DNA from: Luteimonas huabeiensis HB2
Lineage (GTDB): Bacteria; Pseudomonadota; Gammaproteobacteria; Xanthomonadales; Xanthomonadaceae
Direction: 5' to 3'
Assembly: GCF_000559025.1 (NCBI RefSeq)
Contig: NZ_JAAN01000031.1
Location: forward strand, 1-64,000
Length of the DNA stretch: 64,000 nt
Positions 57,726 to 64,000 of this stretch are shown piece after piece. The notes under the pieces were generated by a model. It ran no database searches. It was given only the letters and a program-made list of their open reading frames with translations, and was not told the origin of the DNA. A program made the translations under genes and the position numbers. The first letter of the stretch is position 1, and the number at the start of each line of letters is the position of its first letter.

Positions 57726-58094
57726 TCAGCGGCGCAGGAAATCCAGCGCCAGCAGCAGCCAGCCCAGCATCATCAGCCCGCCGCCGAACGGCGCGGCCCG
57801 GGTCGGCCAGCCGGCCAGCGCGGCGCCGGCCAAGCTGCCGGCGAACACCAGCATGCCGAGCAGCAGCGCCAGCAGCGCGGCCTGCGCCAGCGCACGGCGG
57901 CGCTGGGCGCCGAGGGCGGCCAGCGCCAGGCCGTGGCCGAAGGCGAACAGCGCGGCCAGCTGCAGCCGCGCCTGCACCTCGCCGGTGGCGCCGTGCGCGG
58001 CGTAGGCCGACAGCGCCACCCCCAGGCCCGCGCACAGCGCGCCGATCGCGGCCAGCGGCGCGCGCGCCGGGCGTCGTGACGATTCGAGGATCAT
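57726..58094 (-). CDS. DUF423 family membrane protein
   Basis: A 122-residue protein with four hydrophobic segments: APLAAIGALCAGLGVALSAYAAHG, ARLQLAALFAFGHGLALAAL, AQAALLALLLGMLVFAGSLAGAAL and FGGGLMMLGWLLLALDFL. The AHG motif after helix 1 and PFGG before the last helix are DUF423 features. GAAGGAG precedes the ATG. Function unknown. It lies just after the terminator of the SRPBCC gene. Confidence 0.9.
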   Translation of the reverse strand: MILESSRRPARAPLAAIGALCAGLGVALSAYAAHGATGEVQARLQLAALFAFGHGLALAALGAQRRRALAQAALLALLLGMLVFAGSLAGAALAGWPTRAAPFGGGLMMLGWLLLALDFLRR

Positions 58095-58110
58095 GCGGGA
58101 ACGCTCCTTC

Positions 58111-58147
58111 AAAACGCACACGCCGCGCTGTGGGCGCGGCGTGTGCG
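58111..58147 (-). terminator. Rho-independent terminator of the SRPBCC gene
   Basis: CGCACACGCCGCGC (58115-58128) pairs perfectly with GCGCGGCGTGTGCG (58134-58147), a 14-bp stem with a 5-nt loop. On the minus strand TTTT follows and then the ribosome-binding site of the next gene. Confidence 0.85.
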
Positions 58148-58174
58148 GGTTCGCGGGTGCGGGACGGGACCCCG

Positions 58175-59290
58175 TTACTGCTTGAGGGTCCAGAACACCT
58201 CGTACTCGCCGTCGGCGGTGAACGCCGCGTCGATGCCGTTCTCGTAGTTCTCGAACGGGCGCCCGACCACCTCGTGGCCCTGGGTCACCGCCCAGGCGCG
58301 CAGGGCGTTGCGGACGTTGTCGAGCTCGGCCATGAAGCCGGTGTACTCGGCCTTCGCCACGCGCACCGGCTCGCTGCGCACGTACTCCACCGGGCCCAGC
58401 AGCTCCAGGCCGGTCAGCTCGCCGGCATCGGCCACCGCGGACGGCGCGGGCGCCTCGCCCTCGGCGGCCTCGCCGCCGCCGGCCGGCCGCACCGGCAGCG
58501 CGATGTCGAAGGTGTAGGTCTCGCGCCCCAGTTCCGAGGTGATGATGCGCATCGGACCGGCCGCTTCCAGCTTGTTGGCGGCGAGGGTGCGGTTGATCCA
58601 CTCCATGTTGTCCTTCATGGAGGTCATGATCGCGTCGTTGCTGCGCTCGATCGCGCCGGCCTTGACCACCAGCAGGTTCTCCGCGGGCAGCTCCTCCACG
58701 GTCAGGCCGGTGAGCTTGCTGCCCTCGACCGCGTAGTCGACGTTGGGCACCGAGGCCAGCATGTTGGTCAGCCGCTTCAGGCCGAGCTCCATGCTGTCGC
58801 CGACGTTGCGGGCCACGTACAGGCCGGCGTAGCGGCCGAGCAGGTTCCAGCCGTAGTCGACGTGGTAGGTCTGGGTGATCTCGATGTTGCGGCCGCTGCG
58901 GCCGGTCGGGCGCAGCACGAACTCGGTGCGCTTGTTGGTGCCGCGCTGGTCGTTCTCGATCGCGTAGACGACCCGGGTGCGCGGCTCGGACTCGACGATC
59001 TCCCACTTGCCCGAGCCGATCGCGTTGACCTGCGACTCGTACTCCATCGTCGCGCCGACGCCGGACTCCGGGCCCGACAGGCGGATCTGGATGCGCGGGT
59101 CCTGGACCGCCATGGGATGCCAGTCGTCCAGACGGCGGAAACTGTTGAGCGTATCGAACACGATCGTCTGGCGGCGATTGGTCTCGACTTTCTCCTCCAG
59201 CGTCCGGCTGGACGGAAGGATCACGCCGATCACCAGGAACAGCACGGCGACGATCGCAACGGAAATCAGGAGCTCGAGCAGACGGGTCAT
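58175..59290 (-). CDS. SRPBCC-domain membrane-anchored protein
   Basis: A 371-residue protein. One N-terminal hydrophobic helix (LLISVAIVAVLFLVIGVIL) is followed by a START/SRPBCC-like domain (about 40-190; RRQTIVFDTLNSFRRLDDWHP, GTNKRTEFVLRPTG) and a second domain (about 210-370) with a GyrI-like flavour (KAEYTGFMAELDNVRNALRAWAVTQGHEVVGRPFENYENG). Possibly ligand-binding in the periplasm or at the inner membrane. Ends before a strong terminator. Confidence 0.85.
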   Translation of the reverse strand: MTRLLELLISVAIVAVLFLVIGVILPSSRTLEEKVETNRRQTIVFDTLNSFRRLDDWHPMAVQDPRIQIRLSGPESGVGATMEYESQVNAIGSGKWEIVESEPRTRVVYAIENDQRGTNKRTEFVLRPTGRSGRNIEITQTYHVDYGWNLLGRYAGLYVARNVGDSMELGLKRLTNMLASVPNVDYAVEGSKLTGLTVEELPAENLLVVKAGAIERSNDAIMTSMKDNMEWINRTLAANKLEAAGPMRIITSELGRETYTFDIALPVRPAGGGEAAEGEAPAPSAVADAGELTGLELLGPVEYVRSEPVRVAKAEYTGFMAELDNVRNALRAWAVTQGHEVVGRPFENYENGIDAAFTADGEYEVFWTLKQ

Positions 59291-59438
59291 TCAGGGTTCT
59301 CCAGGACCGGAACCGGCAGTGCCGGGGCGCAGACCCTGAATCGTAGCAAGATGCGACCCGGCCGGCGACAGCCGCGAACGCGCCATCGCACCGGCGGCGG
59401 CGCCCGGGCCGGCCCCCCGGCCCCGTCCGCGCCCCCGC

Positions 59439-60080
59439 TCAGACCAGCTTGAGCTCGAAGGCCTTGAGCACGGCGCGGGTACGGTCGCGCACGCCGAGCT
59501 TGGAGAGGATGTTGGACACGTGGTTCTTGATCGTGCCCTCGGCCACGCCCAGCGAGTTGGCGATCTCCTTGTTGGAGAAGCCGCCGGCCATCAGCCGCAG
59601 GATCTCGGTCTCGCGGTCGGTCAGCGGGTCGGGCCGGTCCAGGCTGACGAACTCGTTGCGCATGTGCTCCAGCCCCGACAGCAGCCGCTGGGTCATCGCC
59701 GGCTGCACCAGCGAGCCGCCGCCGGCCACGGTGCGGATCGCGCCGACCAGCTGCTCCAGGGAGACGTCCTTGAGCAGGTAGCCCTTGGCGCCGGCCTTCA
59801 GCCCGGCCAGCACCAGCTGGTCGTCGTCGAAGGTGGTCAGGATGATGGTCGGCGGCAGCTGGCCCTGCCGCGACAGCGTCTGCAGGGCCTCCAGGCCGGA
59901 CATCGCCGGCATGCGCATGTCCATCAGCACCACGTCCGGCGCGACCTGGGGGATCAGCTCCACCGCCTGCCGGCCGTCGCCGGCCTCGGCGATCACCTCG
60001 ATGCCGCCGTCGAGCGCCAGCAGGGAGCGGATGCCCTGGCGCACCAGGGTTTGGTCGTCGACCAGACAGACGCGGATCAT
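59439..60080 (-). CDS. NarL/LuxR-family response regulator
   Basis: Response regulator of 213 residues. The receiver has D54 as phospho-acceptor (VVLMDMRMP), an acidic pair VDD near residue 8 and Lys in YLLKDVS. The LuxR helix-turn-helix is at about 150-210 (LTDRETEILRLMAGGFSNKEIANSL). It follows its kinase by 38 bp and the pair is probably one operon. Targets are unknown. Confidence 0.96.
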   Translation of the reverse strand: MIRVCLVDDQTLVRQGIRSLLALDGGIEVIAEAGDGRQAVELIPQVAPDVVLMDMRMPAMSGLEALQTLSRQGQLPPTIILTTFDDDQLVLAGLKAGAKGYLLKDVSLEQLVGAIRTVAGGGSLVQPAMTQRLLSGLEHMRNEFVSLDRPDPLTDRETEILRLMAGGFSNKEIANSLGVAEGTIKNHVSNILSKLGVRDRTRAVLKAFELKLV

Positions 60081-60118
60081 GCCTTCTTCTCCCGGGTATC
60101 GTGGCGCCGGCGGCGCAT

Positions 60119-61354
60119 TCATCGCGGCACCGGCGCGCGCGCGGGCACCCGCGCGCCGCGCGCGGCGCGGGCCACCCGCTCGGCCGGCGCCGACAGCGGC
60201 AGGTGCAGGCGCAACCGGAAACCGCGGCCGGGCGCGGTCTCGATCTGCACCGTGCCGCCATAGGCCTCCAGCCGCTCGCGCATGCCGCGCAGGCCGTTGC
60301 CGATGGTGGCGATCTCGGCGCCGCGGCCGTCGTCGCGGGCGTCGAGGCGGACCCCGTCGGCGTCCAGACTGTAGCGCAGCCACAGGTGTTCCGCCTGGGC
60401 GTGGCGCACGGCGTTGGTGACGATCTCCTGCGTGCAGCGCAGCAGCACGTGGGCGCGCTCGGCATCGTCGAGCAGGAACGGCTCGGGCATCTCCATCGCG
60501 ATCCTCAGCGCCGGCACGTTCTCCGCCAGCGGCCGCAGGGTGGCGCCCAGGTCGATGGCGTCGTCCTCGCGCAGCCGGCTGACGGCCTCGCGCACGTCGC
60601 TGAGCAGCAGCTTGGCCAGGGTGTGGGCCTGGTGCACGTGCTCCTGCGCCACCCCCTCGGTCAGGTGGTTGGCGACCTCCAGGTTCAGGCTGAGCGCGGT
60701 CAGGTGGTGGCCCAGCAGGTCGTGCAGCTCGCGCGAGATGCGGGTGCGCTCGTTGACGCGCACGCTCTCGGCCAGCAGCGCGCGGGTGGCGCGCAGTTCC
60801 GAATTGAGCCGGCGCTGCTCGTCCCGGGCCTGCGCCTGCTGGCGCGCCACCAGCCCGGTCACGAAGGCGAACCCGGTGAAGCCCACGTACAGGCTGGCCT
60901 GCAGCACCGCCTCCAGCCACGAGAAGTCCAGGCCGCGCAGGTAGACCGGCACGATGACGAACTCGCACACCACCAGCAGGGCGATGCCCAGGCCCACCGG
61001 CATCAGCCAGGGCAGGACGCAGGCCACCACCATCAGCAGGATGCTGCCCAGCCCGCTCTGGCTGTAGTAGCTGATCGCGATCGCGCCGCCGGCCAGCAGC
61101 ACGACCAGCATGTGGTCCAGCGCGCCGATCCGGCGCTCGCCCAGGCCGCGGGTGAGCCAGGCGTAGCACAGCCCGAACACGCCCCAGGCCAGCCACGTCC
61201 TGAGCACGCCGTCGAACAGCGCGCCCTGCGCGCTCTCCGGCGCCGCCAGGTGCGCCTGGTCCAGGGTGAGCGCCAGCAGCGGCAGGCCGATCACGCCCCA
61301 GGTGAACAGGCCGGCGTAGCGCAGCAGGCGGTTGTGGTTGAGGCCGCGGATCAT
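60119..61354 (-). CDS. Membrane sensor histidine kinase (HisKA_3)
   Basis: Histidine kinase of 411 residues. About six hydrophobic segments occupy residues 10-170. A linker coiled coil leads to the HisKA_3 box with phospho-acceptor His211 (RISRELHDLLGHHLTAL). The HATPase_c domain has QEIVTNAVRHAQAEH and DDGRG. Overall it resembles DesK/LiaS-type kinases that sense membrane state. ATG at 61354. The tail ends in Ala/Arg repeats. Confidence 0.95.
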   Translation of the reverse strand: MIRGLNHNRLLRYAGLFTWGVIGLPLLALTLDQAHLAAPESAQGALFDGVLRTWLAWGVFGLCYAWLTRGLGERRIGALDHMLVVLLAGGAIAISYYSQSGLGSILLMVVACVLPWLMPVGLGIALLVVCEFVIVPVYLRGLDFSWLEAVLQASLYVGFTGFAFVTGLVARQQAQARDEQRRLNSELRATRALLAESVRVNERTRISRELHDLLGHHLTALSLNLEVANHLTEGVAQEHVHQAHTLAKLLLSDVREAVSRLREDDAIDLGATLRPLAENVPALRIAMEMPEPFLLDDAERAHVLLRCTQEIVTNAVRHAQAEHLWLRYSLDADGVRLDARDDGRGAEIATIGNGLRGMRERLEAYGGTVQIETAPGRGFRLRLHLPLSAPAERVARAARGARVPARAPVPR

Positions 61355-61443
61355 CGCCGCCGATGGTAGGCCGATTCCCCCTGCCGCGTGCCGGCCGGAA
61401 GTCATGCGCACCGGGCCGGGCCTGCGCGCCGCGCCGGCCATGC

Positions 61444-61486
61444 GATAATCCCGGCGCTGCCCGCCGCGCATGCGCGGGCGGGTTTT
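61444..61486 (+). promoter_or_regulatory. Promoter -10 and terminator-like leader hairpin
   Basis: GATAAT (61444-61449) looks like a -10. Eleven bases later a hairpin begins: CCCGCC and GCGC (61460-61469) pair with GCGC and GGCGGG (61472-61482, one bulged G), followed by TTTT (61483-61486). This looks like an intrinsic terminator within the leader of the GNAT gene, 20 bases before its ATG, which would make it an attenuator. Confidence 0.5.
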
Positions 61487-61506
61487 CGCTTTCGAGGAAG
61501 TCCGTA

Positions 61507-62106
61507 ATGTCGATCGTCATCCGCGACGTGCGCGAGCACGAGCTGGATTCCATCCTCGCCCTGAACAACGCCGCGGGCCCGTCCATCCTGGCGCTCGACG
61601 CGGCCCGCCTGCGCCGCTTCCACGATACCGCCGAGTACTTCCGCGTCGCCGAGCGCGACGGCAACCTGGCCGGCTTCCTGGTCGGCTTCGGCTCCGGCAG
61701 CGGCCACGACAGCAGCAACTTCCGCTGGTTCGCCGAGCGCCACGAGGCGTTCTTCTACATCGACCGCATCGTGGTCGCCAGCCGCCGCCGCGGCGGCGGC
61801 GTGGGCCGCGCCTTCTACGCCGACGTGCAGAGCTACGCCGAGGTGCGCTACCCGGCGCTGGTCAGCGAGGTCTTCATCGAGCACGACAGCGATCCGGCGC
61901 GGCTGTTCCACGGCGCCTTCGGTTTCCTGGAAGTCGGCCAGCACGTGATGCCCGAGACCGGCGTGCGCGCCTCGATGCTGCTCAAGCCGCTGTGCAGCTA
62001 CGAATGGGTGCGCGAGCGCTACCGGGGCGAGCTGCCCGACGTGCCCTGGCTGCACCGGCCGCGCGCCCAGGCCGCCGCCGCCCGCCTGTCCGCGGGAGGC
62101 GTCTGA
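61507..62106 (+). CDS. GNAT-family N-acetyltransferase
   Basis: A 199-residue GNAT protein. The acetyl-CoA site is in IVVASRRRGGGVGRAFYADVQSY, with the IRDVREHELDSILALNNAAG start. GAGGAAG precedes the ATG. The stop is two bases before minC's ATG, so the two are in one transcript. Substrate unknown. Confidence 0.9.
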   Translation: MSIVIRDVREHELDSILALNNAAGPSILALDAARLRRFHDTAEYFRVAERDGNLAGFLVGFGSGSGHDSSNFRWFAERHEAFFYIDRIVVASRRRGGGVGRAFYADVQSYAEVRYPALVSEVFIEHDSDPARLFHGAFGFLEVGQHVMPETGVRASMLLKPLCSYEWVRERYRGELPDVPWLHRPRAQAAAARLSAGGV

Positions 62107-62108
62107 CC

Positions 62109-62882
62109 ATGGCCGCGACCCACCTCGATTTCGAGCCCGCCGGCGAGCTGAAGTTCGGCCAGGTCGGCATCGCCAACCTGCGCGTGCGCCGGCTCGACCC
62201 GGACCGCCTGGCCGCGGAGATGCGCGACCGCGTCGCCCGCGCGCCGAACCTGTTCGCCCGCGCCGCGGTGGTCATCGACTTCGGCGGCCTGCCCGCCACC
62301 CCGGAGCCCGCGCAGGCGCAGGCGCTGATCGCCGCCCTGCGCGAGGCCGGCGTGCTGCCGGTGGCGCTGGCCTGGGGCAGCGCGGACAACGCCCGCCTGG
62401 CCGAGGCGCTGGGGCTGCCGCTGCTGTCGAAGTTCCGCGCCCAGTACGAGCGCGGCGACGGCGGCGCGGAAACGCCGCCGCCGGCCGCCGCCGCGCCCGA
62501 ACCCGCGCCCGAGCCGGCCCCCGCCCCGCCGCCCGCGCCGCCGGCCGCCGCGGAGCCCGGCCTGATGCAGTCGGTGCCGGTGCGCTCGGGCCAGCAGATC
62601 TACGCCGAGCACCGCGACCTGACCGTGCTCGGCGCGGTCGGCGCCGGCGCCGAGGTGATCGCCGACGGCTCGATCCACATCTACGGCCCGCTGCGCGGCC
62701 GCGCCCTGGCCGGCGCCCGCGGCAACGCCCGGGCGCGCATCTTCTGCCGCGGCTTCCAGGCCGAGCTGGTCGCCGTGGCCGGCCACTACAAGGTCCTCGA
62801 GGAAATTCCCAAGGCCCTGCACGGCAAGGCGGTGCAGGTCTGGCTGGAAGGCGAGGAACTGCGCATCGCCGCGCTCGACTAG
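62109..62882 (+). CDS. minC: Septum-site inhibitor MinC
   Basis: FtsZ-ring inhibitor, 257 residues. N-terminal domain (about 1-105; ELKFGQVGIANLRVRRLD) acts on FtsZ; a Pro/Ala-rich linker (about 115-150) leads to the C-terminal beta-helix domain that binds MinD (GSIHIYGPLRGRALAGARGN). It is unusual that 150 bp separate it from minD. Confidence 0.96.
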   Translation: MAATHLDFEPAGELKFGQVGIANLRVRRLDPDRLAAEMRDRVARAPNLFARAAVVIDFGGLPATPEPAQAQALIAALREAGVLPVALAWGSADNARLAEALGLPLLSKFRAQYERGDGGAETPPPAAAAPEPAPEPAPAPPPAPPAAAEPGLMQSVPVRSGQQIYAEHRDLTVLGAVGAGAEVIADGSIHIYGPLRGRALAGARGNARARIFCRGFQAELVAVAGHYKVLEEIPKALHGKAVQVWLEGEELRIAALD

Positions 62883-63032
62883 GACCGCCCCTGAACGGCC
62901 GCGCCCGCGGTTTTCCGCGCGCGTGGCAGCGATTACGCTAATGCCGTAACGTCCCCCCACCCGCGGGAAGCGCGCCGCTCGCCCGTCCGAACTCGCAGCC
63001 GCCCCGCGCGCTGCATCTCCAGGAGAACAACA
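62883..63032. other. minC-minD spacer with possible minD promoter
   Basis: A 150-bp gap where min genes are usually closely spaced. It contains a TTACG-N7-CGTAA inverted repeat (62933-62949) and a weak TTTTCC/TACGCT promoter-like pair (62911 and 62934). A separate minDE promoter is possible. Confidence 0.35.
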
Positions 63033-63842
63033 TTGGCCGAAATCATCGTAGTCACCTCGGGCAAGGGCGGTGTCGGCAAGACCACCACCAGCGCCAGCCT
63101 CGCCAGCGGTCTCGCCCGGCGCGGCAAGAAGGTCGCGGTGATCGACTTCGACGTGGGCCTGCGCAACCTCGACCTGATCATGGGCTGCGAGCGCCGCGTG
63201 GTGTACGACTTCGTCAACGTCGTCAACGGCGAGGCGACGCTGAAGCAGGCGCTGATCAAGGACAAGCGCTTCGACAGCCTGCACGTGCTGGCCGCCTCGC
63301 AGACGCGCGACAAGGACGCGCTGACCAAGGAAGGCGTGGAGCGCGTGCTGAAGGAACTGGCCGACGAGGGCTTCGAGTACATCGTCTGCGATTCGCCCGC
63401 CGGCATCGAGAAGGGCGCGTTCCTGGCCATGTATTTCGCCGACACGGCGGTGGTGGTGGTCAATCCCGAGGTGTCCTCGGTGCGCGACTCCGACCGCATC
63501 ATCGGCCTGCTGCAGTCCAAGACCCGCCGCGCCGAGACCGGCGAGCGGGTCGGCGAGTTCCTCCTGCTGACCCGCTACAGCCCCGCGCGCGTGGAAACCG
63601 GCGAGATGCTCTCCATCGGCGACGTCGAGGAGGTCCTGGGGCTCAAGACCATCGGCGTGATTCCCGAATCGCCCGACGTGCTCAACGCCTCCAACAAGGG
63701 CGAGCCGGTGATCCTGGACATGGAATCCAGCGCCGGCCAGGCCTACGACGACGCGGTCGCCCGGCTGCTCGGGGAGGAGCGCCCGATGCGCTTCACCCAG
63801 GCCGAGAAGAAGGGCTTCTTCAGCAAGTTGTTCGGGGGTTGA
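63033..63842 (+). CDS. minD: Septum-site ATPase MinD
   Basis: Membrane-binding ATPase that positions MinC, 269 residues. The deviant Walker A is [30 protein letters not shown] and [12 protein letters not shown] follow. The C-terminal amphipathic membrane-targeting helix is [13 protein letters not shown]. The start is TTG at 63033 with AGGAG seven bases upstream. minE follows after 2 bp. Confidence 0.97.
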   Translation: MAEIIVVTSGKGGVGKTTTSASLASGLARRGKKVAVIDFDVGLRNLDLIMGCERRVVYDFVNVVNGEATLKQALIKDKRFDSLHVLAASQTRDKDALTKEGVERVLKELADEGFEYIVCDSPAGIEKGAFLAMYFADTAVVVVNPEVSSVRDSDRIIGLLQSKTRRAETGERVGEFLLLTRYSPARVETGEMLSIGDVEEVLGLKTIGVIPESPDVLNASNKGEPVILDMESSAGQAYDDAVARLLGEERPMRFTQAEKKGFFSKLFGG

Positions 63843-63844
63843 CG

Positions 63845-64000
63845 ATGGGGCTGCTCGATTTCCTGAAGACCAAGAAGAACACCGCCCATATCGCCAAGGA
63901 GCGCCTGCGCATCATCGTCGCGCAGGAGCGCAGCGGCCGCGGCGCGCCCGACTACCTGCCGCTGCTGCAACGCGAGCTGCTGGAGGTGATCCGCAAGTAC
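63845..64000 (+). CDS. minE: Topological-specificity factor MinE, partial
   Basis: The first 52 codons of MinE are present ([21 protein letters not shown]...), including the N-terminal membrane-binding and MinD-interacting segment [16 protein letters not shown]. The gene is cut by the window edge and so is incomplete here; it follows minD by 2 bp. Confidence 0.95.
   Translation, partial: MGLLDFLKTKKNTAHIAKERLRIIVAQERSGRGAPDYLPLLQRELLEVIRKY

Overview
The window is a very GC-rich (about 70% or more by eye) stretch of gammaproteobacterial chromosome. The best guess is the Xanthomonadaceae/Lysobacteraceae (Lysobacter, Luteimonas or a relative). The reasons are the gene orders (miaA-hfq-hflX-hflK-hflC-DUF2065-purA; rlmE/ftsH/folP opposite yhbY; pyrG-kdsA-eno-ftsB-ispD-ispF-truD-surE-pcm-nlpD), an XAC0095-like protein, and two REP-like palindrome families of the kind common in that family. 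No rRNA, tRNA, CRISPR array, prophage or intact insertion sequence was found. The high GC leaves long open frames opposite nearly every gene, so genes were chosen by family recognition, start context and spacing.

Layout. 1-139: REP-like palindromes. 140-7000: M20 amidohydrolase, AlkB-like dioxygenase, a UvrA paralogue without the UvrB-binding domain, a DUF6624 protein and a fatty acid desaturase. 6978-8888: the desaturase's ferredoxin reductase and a divergent TetR regulator, as in the Pseudomonas desT-desCB locus. 8889-11534: a poorly conserved stretch with a MocA-like nucleotidyltransferase, a possible Mth938 remnant, a small protein and an XAC0095-like gene. 11535-20558: MipA-like outer-membrane protein, M3 peptidase, a membrane protein ending in a REP doublet, succinate-semialdehyde dehydrogenase, LysR regulator, RidA, and a DUF2231/PQQ-type sugar dehydrogenase pair. 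20834-33349: conserved housekeeping block, almost all on the minus strand (purA, hfl genes, hfq, miaA, a proline symporter, folP, ftsH, rlmE, then yhbY on plus). 33387-45056: Mth938 and Smr proteins, then the minus-strand run nlpD-pcm-surE, truD-ispF-ispD-ftsB-eno-kdsA-pyrG. Many stops and starts overlap as ATGA or TGATG. 45367-48708: parE and an MFS exporter. 48867-51771: five tightly packed plus-strand genes (Roadblock/LC7, PAS, cytoplasmic PhnD-like protein, two unknowns). 51788-56943: purT, an SPFH-membrane-RHH-DUF4177 cluster behind a clear promoter/operator, a hydrolase and a VanY-like peptidase. 57025-61354: AlkA-like glycosylase, DUF423, SRPBCC protein, NarL/LuxR two-component system. 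61507-64000: GNAT acetyltransferase and minC-minD-minE, with minE cut by the window edge.

The best candidates for something undescribed are the Roadblock-PAS-PhnD operon (48867-51771), and the SPFH cluster with its perfect 9-bp inverted repeat on the promoter (53069-54696). The REP structures, the inverted 7-bp minisatellite that forms the IspD tail, and the terminator-like hairpin in the 61.46-kb leader also deserve checking.
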